The translations under genes were made by a program, and so were the position numbers. The notes beneath the pieces are model-generated. The model ran no database searches. It was not told the DNA's origin and saw only the letters and a list, made by a program, of their open reading frames with translations. Of a DNA stretch of 64,000 bases, positions 53,075 through 64,000 are shown piece after piece (within the stretch, counting starts at the first letter, position 1; the number at the start of each line of letters is the position of its first letter). The DNA is from Zygaena filipendulae. Its lineage: Eukaryota; Arthropoda; Insecta; Lepidoptera; Zygaenidae. The stretch spans positions 836,001 through 900,000 of the forward strand of contig OU015653.1 of the NCBI GenBank assembly GCA_907165275.2. Direction: 5' to 3'.

Positions 53075-53268
53075 ATCGGTCTGTGACTGTCTATCTGTCT
53101 GTTTGTTCCGGGTAATCTCTGAAACGGCTGGACCGATTTTAACGAGACTTTCACTGGCAAAATATAGCTGATGTTATAACATGATAAAAAGTAAAAATCC
53201 TGGATATTCCAGAATTCCCGCGGGATCTCTGAAATTAACACGGGTGAAACCGCGGGGAACAGCTATTA
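53075..53268 (+). repeat. Short interspersed repeat (CAGCTA end)
   Basis: Starts near CGGTCTGTGACTGTCTATCT and ends CGGGGAACAGCTAT. It is related to the copy at 58098-58290, which is reversed. Confidence 0.6.
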
Positions 53269-54600
53269 TAAAAATAAACGTATGTAAGTGACGTACAGTT
53301 ATAAAACATGGTAATTATTTCTCACATTATTGATTATATCTACTTGTCAAAAATGGTAACCTCGAGCCAGTCATCAGAGGTTGTGGATTCGAATCCCACA
53401 AAGGACGAACGGGTTTTATACTTACGTGTATTTTATAAGTTGTTCCTGCAATAAGTTTTTATAATATACGTATTCAGTTAGCCTAACTTGTGCGATAACT
53501 TTTATATTGTAGTAGAGTTAAACTTGTCTTACTAGTAGGTACTAGGTATACATCATGCTTCTAAAATCTTAGAAAAATTGCAGAAACCTTTACAGCCGTC
53601 ACAAAAGACAGGCAGAACTGTCATCTAAATAAGATAATATGACACATTGTCGATGCTAGATATCTTTCACAGAATTTTCACAATACAAATATGATAGGTA
53701 CGTACTACGTACATACCTAAATAAAAATAAAAAAAACACCTCAAACGTTGAAAGCATTTCGGTGTTTCCCGATTTACAAATAAAAGAACTCGAAGCTTAT
53801 AAAGGTACTATTCAATTTTAGATTAGGGGAATATTTATTTTTAAAATTTCCGTTTTACCGTCGTAAAATATAACTATTAAGTACATACATAAAATTTTTT
53901 TAAAAACAAAAATATGCGCCAAGCACAAAAAAGGTTCCATTAATTTATTTTGCCGTTCGTTTCAAAAATTTAATTAAAGTTGTCTTAAGACTATACAGGA
54001 TCAGTTATTAAGATAAAAATGCACGTAATATTAAATTAATAATATTATGTGGTACCTACTGATCAGTTTGAAGTCGGTGCCGAGCCGTCTCGTGTCTGCC
54101 CGCTTGGTTTGTTTTGCTCATGATGAGAACATGAAACACGGTCATGGTCACACATGCTGAGAAACTCGAGATGTGGCGGAAGCTAACCTAGTATAGTCTA
54201 TCCACCTATTTGACTTAACACCGGTTTTTGGATTAAATCTGTTTGTTATTTTCCGCTTTTTAGTGTGGTGCATTTTTATATTTTTTGAATTCAGTTGTTC
54301 TTTTAATGTTTGTTTATTAAACCTAAGTAACACCTTGAGTTTTATTTTTAAAAATCTTAAACTGTGATTCATACAAGGGGTTCGTGGTATAAGGCAAGCA
54401 ATGACCCTAACGTGTAAATATTTTCGTGGAAAAATAATAAGAGACAAACTCTAAGCTCTAAGTTGTTTATTCGCAATTCGTATAAACTCGCGCCGCTCTA
54501 TCTGATGTGAACATCATCTCAAAACGTCATCATAACACAAAATTACTTTATGCTTGACATAAAGACACATATAGGACGTAGCTGGATCCATTTTCATAGA

Positions 54601-54807
54601 TCCCTACTAATATTATAATTAATGCGAAAGTAACTCTGTCTGTCTGTCTGTCTGTCACACTTTCACGTCTAGACGGCTTAACCAATCGTCATGAAATTTC
54701 GCATACACGTTGGCAGGGGTACAGAGAAGGACATAGGGTACTTTTTATCCCGAAATTCTCACGGTAACTACGAAATTAACGCGGGTGAAACTGCAGGGAA
54801 CAGCTAG
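54601..54807 (+). mobile_element. Helitron-like (Lep1-type) repeat
   Basis: TCCCTACTAATATTATAATT start and GGAACAGCTAG end, with a (CTGT)n run near 54637. Confidence 0.75.
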
Positions 54808-54857
54808 GAGGAAATAAATACCTATGTGTGATTATGGATTATCTAAATACTATCTAT

Positions 54858-55090
54858 TTAAAGTGTGTTTAACCGGCTTCAAAAAAGGAGGATACTATCA
54901 ACCGTGCCGTGGGCTCGGTGCCCGCATCAGGATAAAAATTAATTTATGTGATGAACATTGAATGCATGAATGAAACACTTTATTGATACCACAATCAGTA
55001 CAAATAGTTACCTAACTAAAAACTAATAAAAACAGAAAGTTTTATCAAAAGGGCGGTCTTATAAAACGATCTCTTCCAGGCTACCGGGTG
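54858..55090. repeat. Two adjacent interspersed-repeat fragments
   Basis: The stretch at 54876-54945 (GGCTTCAAAAAAGGAGGATA) and the one at 54958-55090 (AATGAAACACTTTATTGATA ... GATCTCTTCCAGGCTACC) look like phrases I know as repeats in lepidopteran genomes. They occur once each here, so the call rests on memory. Confidence 0.4.
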
Positions 55091-55421
55091 GGGGTAAGTA
55101 TAGAAATATTTATGACAGATAACAGTAGGTAAGTTGGCGTTTACCTACTCCGAGTCTAGTGTTTAATAAGTATCTTTTAAAAAAATGTATATATTAATAT
55201 CTACGTATATATTATGTCAGGTGTGCTTTAAGATGAGCAATCAACCTGGTTCTTGAGTTTTAACCCGGCAAATGACCGTAAAAGGTCTTTGTTCGGGTTT
55301 AAACCCAATCATAGTTTGGGAGTAGGTCGCGTTGTGTGTAACTTTTACTGTAATTGTGTGCTGGTAAATAAAAATTTCTTTTATTTATTTATTTATTTAT
55401 AATGTCCAAGTATTATACATA

Positions 55422-55670
55422 ATTGGACATAGAAAAGCAATAGTCAATAGTGTGTTAACCCACACTGGAGAAATTTTGAGTAAATCGTAATTTAAGTAAT
55501 TATAGCGCCATTTTCTGTCAACATTTTTTATGTGCAATATTTAGTTACTACTTAAACAATGTAATAAGGTAAACACATAATTAAAAAACGTTCCCTAACT
55601 CTCAATAAATCGTTCTGAATAGGTAACTTAATTTTGTGGGTTAACATGTTATTGCTTATCTGCGTCCAAT
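55422..55670. mobile_element. TIR MITE, family B copy 2
   Basis: Reverse-oriented relative of 15137-15374, with both GTTAACCCAC/GTGGGTTAAC ends and the shared middle (AAAAACGTTCCCTAACTC and complement). Confidence 0.75.
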
Positions 55671-55738
55671 TATGAGCATTATTATATTATTTGATAGTTA
55701 TTCCTCTCTATGAAGGGGATTTCATTCTTATCAAGATA

Positions 55739-56067
55739 ATGGGCATGTTGACAAATTTTTATTTTTTAGTCTGTCTTGTAGATTATTAAAAAATATTGGA
55801 CACGTATTTTTTCTTTTTTTACGTAATCAAAAAATAACGGCGATATGTTGAGTTGAAATTCCGCGTGACGTCACTATTCTGACAGTTTGCATGGCGGTTT
55901 TAGCGGTTAGTGACGTCACGACCCCCTCACCCTAAACTTTAATGCGCTTTATCTATGTATGTTTTAATTAATTTGAAAAAGCAAATAATACGTGCCTATT
56001 GTTTTTTTTTTCTAACTGACTGACTAATTAGAATTTTGATTTTCAACAGTAGTCCACATCCCCATTT
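55739..56067. mobile_element. TIR MITE, family C copy 3
   Basis: Reverse copy of 23207-23534, begins GGGCATGTTGAC and ends GTCCACATCCCC. Both CRE-like sites are kept (GTGACGTCAC twice). Confidence 0.85.
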
Positions 56068-56533
56068 AGAAACACCTTGTACATGACAGATATTGCCATC
56101 GCAGTTCTTTAGACTATATCACACACCGCCATTATATCTAAACTTTGTCTTCCATGCCAATGTTAATTTAAATTACATTATGCTAATAACTTGAACAGTT
56201 TACAAATTAAAATTAATTATACTTGTGGACGCCGTGACGGATCGTCGCGACTTGCGGCGTATCGCAGCAGTTTGCTGCCCACTTCCTTGCTTTTGTATTC
56301 TTTTTTTGTTAATTTCGAATTAAGTATAATACATAATTTAATTATATTTGTCTTTTAATTAAATCACAACACATCCACTATAGCTAAAAAAGTGGATTAC
56401 TAAAAATAGAATTGTTGCGGTGGAATTATTTTTGGACTTTAATAAAAGCTAACACAGTCGTATGTTCGAATCGTATGTTAGTGTTCCATATTGATTAATT
56501 AAATTGTTTGTGGATAGGCTCGCCACAAGTTAG

Positions 56534-56671
56534 ACCAATGACGTGGTGAAGGTCGCAGGACGCCATTGTATGCGGGAAGCGTTGGATCGGACGTTGATGA
56601 AATCCTTGGGGGAGGTCTACGTATGTCCAATATTGGACCTCTTTCGACTGATATAAAGATGATGATGATCG
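56534..56671 (+). mobile_element. LINE 3'-end fragment with GAT tail
   Basis: Decayed relative of 31310-31545: GGTCGCAGGACGCCATTG ... CTTGGGGGAGGTCTACGTAT ... CTTTCGACTGAT, followed by GATGATGATGATC, the simple tail expected of this LINE group. Confidence 0.6.
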
Positions 56672-58097
56672 ATCGAAAATATCCAACCCGCGACACTTGG
56701 CTCAGCAGGACAATTATGTAACTTTTGTTGCATTCATATTTCAGTTTCAATCAGAAAAATAGCTATTTTGTGATTATTTAATCATGTTTAAACTTTTGAA
56801 ATAGGTATGTTTATATTGGGTTGATTGCTAGATATTGTAGGTGTCAAAACGTACTTATTGTAATCGCAAAACCGCCATATTTTTGATTGCAACCGAAAAA
56901 TGATAGAAACTAAAGTTACATAATAACCCCTCGGTATAGTCGGGTTCGCTAACCACCAGTGACTAGACTATGGATATTGTCAATCGTAATCACATGGTCA
57001 GAATATGACATTAGATCGCTAAACACGCATATCCTAGGCGGAAAACAATGCAAATGCACCTAATGACGTTCTAGTATTACATATTATATTATTATTTGCC
57101 TAATTAGGTGACTATTGTGCCTATCTACAGCTAACATTGTGGTGCCAAAGTACAGCGGTTGCATGTTAAATAAGTAGGTTCTCGTGTATTTTATGGTTTT
57201 ATCTGACACATGAAGGGTTCTCGATATTTAACCACAAACAACTTGACCAACTTTTCTAATATGATACTTCTGCACTCGTTTTAAAGCAAACGACTGAAGA
57301 AAACAAATGATGACGTTCGAACAAAAGATTGCACGACAGTAGACCCCTTGGATCTTGGTAAAGCCAAAACTCATACTAGCGAGAAATAATATTTACGAAG
57401 ATTTTCCATTCAAAAAAGATTTAAAACAGAATTAATATATGCGAAACAGAGTAAATATTTGGTTTTATTTATAAAAAAAAGTTTTATTGATAACCACCAA
57501 ATTTAGTCGTTTTTGGCATGTTTTTGGCACTTCAGATAAAAACATTTTGATATCATGTTGCTGCAGCATCAACATTAAAAATGAATATTTACGCTATTCC
57601 TATCGATTTATTTTTAAATTTAATGTTGTTTTCATATTGAGTATTGCTAGGTAGTCATCAGCTGTAAAGGCTATAAATCTTCCAGCATACTTAAATTAAA
57701 ATGTGTGTTAAAATCTGCCTCGCTCCGGCCGGCAAACCGATAACAATTAGTGAAGAACTTATTTATTACTTTACCGCAAGTGTTAATAATGATGAGATTA
57801 TGACGCATTATATTTCTTAGAATATCTTTTGGATGGTTTGATAATGAGTTGAAAAAACTATGTTCGGAAAATATAGCCTCAGTTGTTTTTTTTTTTTGCT
57901 AGGTAGGTACGAGTGTGCGATTCTACTGCTATGAAGTTTACCATATTGTTTTGTGTTGATGTACCAACAAAGGGCTTATAAACTTTAAACTACGAGATAA
58001 TTTACATAAAAAGATCTTTCATGGTTTGTAATAATAAGTAATCTTATTTTTCAAATTCTGTATCTTCTAAACACGAAATCACGTACTTATGTATGTA
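56672..58097. other. Unassigned AT-rich stretch
   Basis: I see no gene, tRNA or clear repeat here. Confidence 0.5.
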
Positions 58098-58290
58098 GAG
58101 TGAAGTCGCTGTGCCCCGCGGTTTCACCCGAGTGAGTTTCGTAATTCCCGCAGGAACTATTTTTTCTAAACTAAAAGTTGCCTAAGTTACCTACTCCTTA
58201 TAACATCAGTTATCTGCCAGTAAAAATTCCGTCAAAATCGGTCCAGCCGTTCCAGAGATTAGCCGGAGCAAACAGACAGACAGATAAAGA
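58098..58290 (-). repeat. Short interspersed repeat
   Basis: Starts GCTGTGCCCCGCGGTTTCAC and runs to GAGCAAACAGACAGACAG. It is the reverse relative of 53075-53268. Confidence 0.6.
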
Positions 58291-59559
58291 AAATTTTTAA
58301 AAGTTGGTTTTTTATGTGAGTATCGTATATACTTTTATATGCATTTAGTGAAAGCTGTTAATTTGAAATTACAAACAGACACTTCAATTCTATTTATATG
58401 TATATATATTATCTACTACTGATATACTATTATATACCTATACTGAGACATGTTCAAGTTCAAGTTCAAGTTCATTTATTATTCGATTTAGGCCTGTTTA
58501 TCTACAGCTCTTACGAATGTCAAATTTACATGTTTACAAATTGCATATAATATTATCAAGTTAAAAAATAAAAAAGAAATATATTAAATTATAAAAAAAA
58601 AAACATTGATATTAATATCCTTAATAAACAAAACCTAATTTCAAATACTAAAAACAAAAATAAAAATTGTTAAATTTATACAACATAACGACACTTTTAA
58701 AAAGTAACGATAAAATTAGAAATAAACATTATATTAATATTAATAATAATAAATGTCCAAAAAATACGAAATAATCAAAAGTCAAAAAGTCAAGATGTTT
58801 TTTCACGTTATGGTCATGTTTGATATCTGTAGAGCATCCTATTTAACACTATATGCCTGAGGAACTCTAATAGCAGCCACAACGGAACCGTGGTCTGGTA
58901 ATCCAGCGATAGGCAGATCTACCAGCATGATGCCGGCGAAGGTTTTGTCACCTATTGTCTATGTCTGTGGTGTTTCGGATAATTATGATTTATCTCGTTA
59001 TTTTAAACTGATGCAGCTCATCAGCATATTAAAATTATCTACCTACTGTCAGTTAGGCTTTCACATTCACACCTTAACTACTCAACCATCGTGAAACTTC
59101 TGTACGAATCAAGTATAGAACCATAAAAGGGATAAATAAAAATAATTTCAGGTGTCGAGTCGACAATAAGAAATAGAGTAAGTTCGACTTCTAAGATTTT
59201 GTTACTACATTGTTTGTTAGTTGGAAGTGATATTTAGCTAATATAATTAAACGTGTTAACAAAAAGTAACTTACAATTTTTCCTCCAATTTATTTGTATC
59301 GGGAACCGGGCCGGCGTGTTGACTCTCGGCATCGACATCTTTGACCTGTCGAGATTTATCGATTCATCAAAAAGTTGCACCCGCCCACTAAATGAACACA
59401 AATACTTTGAAAATATATATTTTTTATGTACGTATACCATAAAAATAACGAAGAACTACCTACTTGATCAATGAAATTTGGCAGGTTGATAAAAGCGTCA
59501 GCTAAGAACAGCGGGTGACGCGGGTAAACCCTAGAGAATAGCTATATTATGTATACCTT

Positions 59560-59782
59560 TTGCACACACGTTGTGAGAAAAGGACATAGGGTACTTTTTA
59601 TCCTGAAATCCCAGCTGGAACTCCGAAATTAACGCTGGCAAAATCTTATGAAATTTTGCATAAGTAAGTATAAATATATGTTGTCAGGGGTACCTACCTA
59701 ACGCAGAATAGGACATAGGGTACTTTTATCCGGGAATTCCCGCGGGAACTCCGTAATTACCGTGTGTACGGAGAGCAACTAG
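59560..59782 (+). repeat. Broken Helitron-like repeat, partly doubled
   Basis: Two 3' halves in a row: the phrase AGGACATAGGGTACTTTTTATCC occurs near 59580 and again, slightly changed, near 59710, ending GAGCAACTAG. A 5' end is missing. Confidence 0.55.
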
Positions 59783-60566
59783 TAGACCGTGATATTTCAA
59801 AAATTTCTAAGAATTATTATATTTCAAATACGGTATTTAGCAATTTGATTGAGAGCTTTTATGCCTGTTTAGGTTTACACCCGCGAAAAGCCAGCGTTTT
59901 ACGGTCTTTTGTCGGGTTTAAATCCGAAAACGGCAGGCTTTTATCGGATTTAATCCCAAGCACCGGGTTGATGGTCCATCTATCTATGCTTGTTCAAACC
60001 GTTATTACTTATATTGCTACCATGTAAATAGTTTTCAGTAGGTAGGTACCTAAACTTAATTAGTTACTCATCGCCACAGGCCCTAACCACACACTATCTG
60101 TAACTGTCTGTATGTGCATAAACATATCTTATCGTGAGGCAAAGGAAACCGCTCGCGGTTTTGAATGAACCTTGGAAAACGTTATCACCCGCAATTATGT
60201 ATGTACCTATGTATCTATAATATGTTGGTTTGTCGCTCCGTTGTTATCCTTGAAAAGCTTTTTTGAAGATAAGTGATGTATTACATACCTACGTACTACG
60301 TAGTACGTACGTACCTATATAGGTACATGAATGTAAAAGCTCCCCGTCAAACGGAGCAGTAAATCGAGACTATAATATTATGGAGTAAGTACCTACGGCT
60401 ATGACCTATGTAATATGGCTTTATGTACTTGGAACCCAACAGTAATTTTAATAATATTATCTTAACTTAACCGACAGTCATAAATACATTCTTTAATATT
60501 ATTACTATCAAATTCATGATTGTTTTTAATAAATTACTTTATTTATATAATTATTCTTATAAAATA

Positions 60567-60850
60567 ACTAGCTGTCCCCCGCGATTTCATCTGCGGTAAT
60601 TTCACAGTTCCCGCGGGAATTCCGGGAAAAATCTTTGTACCCCTGACAGTAGTTTACGGTGATTAGCTGTTCCCCGCATTAGTGCCGGAGTTCTCGCGGG
60701 AATTCCGGGATAAAAATTATCCTATATTTAAGTTGGACCATATTATACTTAAATGGTTACAAAATTTAATCAAAATCCGTTCGGTAGTTTCGGAGTCCAT
60801 CGCGGACAAACAACGTGACACGTGATTTATATATATTAAGATTAAGATAA
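60567..60850 (-). repeat. Short interspersed repeat, doubled start
   Basis: Two beginnings, CTAGCTGTCCCCCGCGATTT at 60569 and TAGCTGTTCCCCGCATTAG at 60665, follow each other, as if one copy had gone into another. Confidence 0.55.
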
Positions 60851-61179
60851 GATAAGATATGCCTAGCTATGTGAGTAGAGATTCTAGCCATCTCCTATAA
60901 TATTTTTTTAAAAATTTCACACTAATAAAATAAAAAAATTGAAAAAACAAAATATCGATGGAGCAGTAAATTGAAATAATTGTCCAAAATGTGATGAGCG
61001 AATTATTCAAAACATAAGGTCCCGTGTGCAATGTTATTATGACAACATCACCGCAACCAACAAAAAACGAATGACGTTATTATTTTTCGTTCACATTATA
61101 ATAGACGAAAAATACCAAGATGAATTTATGAAGACGTTAATTAAGTTTAATTAATTTTTTTATAGGACTTGAACATATC

Positions 61180-61403
61180 TACACTAATATTATAAATAGG
61201 GAAAAAAAAAATGTATTTTTGTATGTTTGTTTGTTTGTAATAAATAAACTCAAAACTACTGAAGTACTGGAACCGATTTGAAAAATTCTTTCACTGATAG
61301 AAAGCTACAGTTATATCCTCCTGAGTGACAAAGGATAGACCTGCTTTTCTTGGAAATTCCGCGGGAATATCGAAATTCGGGTAAAACCGCGGGGGATCAG
61401 CTA
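61180..61403 (+). repeat. Short interspersed repeat
   Basis: Starts ACACTAATATTATAAATAGG and ends GGGGATCAGCTAA; the middle (CCGATTTGAAAAATTCTTTC) matches the subfamily at 36228-36438. Confidence 0.6.
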
Positions 61404-62011
61404 ATTGCAGGTTCGTAGTTAGATACGGGTAATTAGTAAAAATGACTTATAAAAGGGTGCGTATTTTTAGTAAATCTATGTAAACAGAAACTTCAATTTA
61501 CTAGCATAATCTTATGATACAAATAGTAGTCAATAAATACATATTTTCTCGACATAGACCTATAATTACATACTTATAGGTATATCCATTGAGGATTATA
61601 AGTTGTAACAATTGATAAGTGGGGCTTCGCGTAATTATCCGAGGTTTCGTGATAAAAGCCGCGACGAATGAGTTTAACTTGTATGTAGGTATACCTAATA
61701 ATGTATATGTATGGAATCCTCAGACATGGATGCTGTTGATCAACATACATAATTACATAAGAACCATGGAAACCCCCAACAATATCTAAATCGATACTAA
61801 TCGTGTGTTAATAAATCATTTGATTTTTTTTACAATAATAACATAGGTATTTGTAATAACACCGATCATCAATATAAGAACAGTAATCATGTTTAAGGAT
61901 TTTTCTCGGTCTGTTTGTTTGTATGTGTATTGTGTATCATGCACAAATGGACCGACGATTTCATACTAGGTAAGTATGAAAAATAAAGTGTGACTTGAAA
62001 TTATTGATGAC

Positions 62012-62204
62012 TAGCTGTCCCCCGCGGTTTCACCCTCGGTAATTTCGGAGTTCCCGCAGGAATTCCTGGTCAGAAAGTAAGTAGGTACCCTGTATTTCTG
62101 ACAATGTTTATGCAAAATTTTTTGACGGTCCTTTGAACCGTTAAGGCATGAAAGCGTAACAAACAAACAAACAGTCTGACTTTCGCATTTATAATAGTAA
62201 GGAC
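62012..62204 (-). mobile_element. Helitron-like repeat
   Basis: Reverse full-length copy: CTAGCTGTCCCCCGCGGTTT to CGCATTTATAATAGTAAGGA. Confidence 0.75.
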
Positions 62205-62303
62205 ACATTGATCGTGACATTGAAATTGCATGCACTTAGAATCCACATATAGGTATGTTTAGAATGTTAGACGAGCAAGGGCACTGCTGAAAATCAGCTA
62301 GGT

Positions 62304-62352
62304 CTCAGCAACGTTATAGGTCATAGCCTATATGACCTATAACGTTGCTGGA
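62304..62352. repeat. Perfect 20-bp-arm hairpin
   Basis: CAGCAACGTTATAGGTCATA, five bases, then the exact complement. It stands alone, without the longer arms of the MITEs. Confidence 0.8.
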
Positions 62353-64000
62353 ACCTTCCACCTGAGAATTACGCTGTGACAGCATCCTTAAATATCCTAT
62401 GTAGAAAAAAGCGTAGGTACTAATTTATAGAATATTAATATGTATAATTAGGATTATCTACCTAAGTACTTGTTTTATGTGCAATGTTGTTTTTCCTAAA
62501 CAAAATATCTACCTATTTTGTTTATGTCTAAGATATACCTAAATTTTGTTTCGTTACGAAATGAGCAAATATGATGACAATCTGAAAGCACAATTATTAG
62601 CACTGTTGTCGCGATTTGGCGACGAAGCTGTATCCAAAAATAAAGCAAACACAGCCGTGGATAAAACCTAGTGCCGACTTAATAGGATAAACTGATAAAC
62701 GCTTCGGTATTTTTCATTTTAGTCACGGGCCGTAAAAATGTGCAAACTGTAATATTTAACATCGACATTGTTATTGGACTGTTAAAATCTGTTGGAGCGT
62801 TATAACTACCTATAGGTTGCGACATTATCAACTGCAATATCTGACAAATACTGCAGTTGAGTAGTGCCTACATCTCTAAACCAACAGAAATGTTGCTAAA
62901 TACCAATTCCGAAACAAATAAGTTTCTTAACACTCGGCACTAATTATTATAATGCAGTGTTATAAAAGAGATAGCGGTGATATCTAAGTTTGTTAATCCT
63001 TATATTACAATGGATACAATAAACATATTGGACCCTCAGACAAAATAAAAACTCAAGTATTCTGAGTGACGCCAACGACGTCCCTATAGGGATCTTACCA
63101 CTGCAACATCCTTGCCCATAAAGCGCGTTCCATAAACACAATCTCGTTCCATGCAGATGCCAAAATATGAGAAATTAATATTATTCTGTATGCCACAAGA
63201 TACGTTTTAAATGGAATTTTTTTAAGTTCACTTCTTTGAGTACGAGGGAAAAACAATCTTTGTACCGCGTGTTTTGGTCATAGTGAATACGGGCCCCGCT
63301 TCGATAAGGGTCTCACCACGTAAAGGGTTTACCACACCACACCACATTTTACACCACATTTTATTGTCTGCTGTCATAGTTATTTTTAATTTTATTCACG
63401 CAAAAAGACATGCATAAGGGCCAATTAGGAATAAAATATGTTTTAGGCACATAAACCTTTCGCGACGCGTCGGCTAATCAGCCGGAGATCGCGGGCTGAG
63501 GCCTGAGACCCTAATCAAAGCGGGATTGGGATTTATAAAATGCGTTTTTTTTTTAAGTTAAGGAATCAAACTCGTAAGCATAGGTATTTAGGCAAAGCGC
63601 TCAAAAGTTTCTCTGAATGCGAGCATATTAGGTAGGTAGGTACTGTACTTATGCTGTAAACAACCTTCTGTTTCAGCCGATGCACCGCATTGTTCTTAAT
63701 GATTGCTCGTAGTTGTGTTCAACTGCATTATGTCACTATTATTACCAACGTGCCACTTCCCGTGTGTTCGCTCCATTTGTGTTTAGTCTATGGCTGCTCT
63801 TTTTTCTCTATTTCCTTGCCACTAGACAGCCGCGAGTCATTTGGCGGATTGGAAAGGTCTTAAATCTCACTCAATCAGAGAGCCGCATCTTCCGTTTTGC
63901 AACGCTTCACGTCCACTAATTTTTTCATGTTGTGGATGTCAATTTAGCTAATTTGTAATGTTGTAAGCTACTAGAATAAATAAACTAGGTAGCTATAGGT
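62353..64000. other. Unassigned stretch with one MITE relative
   Basis: Holds a decayed family D MITE (about 63087-63296, ending GGGCCC) and otherwise no recognised gene. The 68-residue frame at 63713-63919 is hydrophobic in its middle but shows no known domain. Confidence 0.5.

Noticed and set aside
53350..53405. tRNA gene suggested by GGATTCGAATCCCAC
   Set aside because: B-box-like and a possible T-arm, but the rest of a cloverleaf is absent; more likely a SINE-type remnant.
60285..60325. Palindrome TACGTACTACGTAGTACGTA
   Set aside because: Built from TACGTA repeats that are common across this window; likely simple-sequence drift.
63713..63919. Small hydrophobic protein gene
   Set aside because: A 68-residue frame with no family resemblance and no splice or context support.

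Overview
The window looks like a piece of a lepidopteran (moth or butterfly) nuclear genome. It is AT-rich, has small exons in long repeat-filled introns, is full of TAGGTACCTA-like runs, and carries dozens of short interspersed repeats that run from TCCTACTAATATTATAAATG to CAGCTAG (Lep1-type Helitron-like). It also holds several MITE families and two BEL/Pao LTR retrotransposons. No species can be named from this alone.

Three host genes can be read, all multi-exon. (1) A DEG/ENaC (pickpocket-type) sodium channel gene on the + strand, about 12346-24506, has eight recognisable exons. It has been hit by two BEL/Pao elements: one (5677-12340, opposite strand) sits exactly at the 3' splice site in front of the first recognised exon, and a composite one (15698-22825, same strand) lies inside the gene. 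A conserved piece of the cysteine-rich extracellular domain is missing next to the second insertion, so the gene may be broken in this haplotype. (2) Utp11, an SSU-processome (18S rRNA maturation) protein, lies at 25992-28559 on the + strand with four clean exons and 252 residues. (3) A membrane-anchored M13 zinc metallopeptidase of the neprilysin family lies on the - strand, 29368-42847, as 15 exons whose phases all join, covering about 723 residues from the membrane anchor to the stop. Only the short cytoplasmic start is not found. Utp11 and the peptidase are tail to tail.

Layout: 1-5676 is repeat-rich, with a TIR MITE and a 1,808-bp composite repeat present twice, 244 bp apart. 5677-12340 is BEL element 1, with identical 160-bp LTRs and CCCAG target duplications. 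12346-24506 is the channel gene with BEL element 2. 24507-25991 holds two hairpin MITEs. 25992-28559 is Utp11. 29368-42847 is the peptidase gene, with a 34-bp minisatellite, a hAT-like MITE, a LINE tail and other repeats in its introns. 43422-46565 is a 3.1-kb inverted repeat whose loop carries remnants of an unfamiliar Cys-rich protein. 46566-64000 is a gene desert made of repeat copies and unassigned AT-rich sequence; it may be the upstream intron or intergenic region of the peptidase gene.

The most unusual structures are the retrotransposon that lands on a splice acceptor and regenerates it through its own target duplication, the chimeric BEL element 2, the paired purine-box/hairpin design shared by both BEL elements, and the large inverted repeat with its loop ORF.
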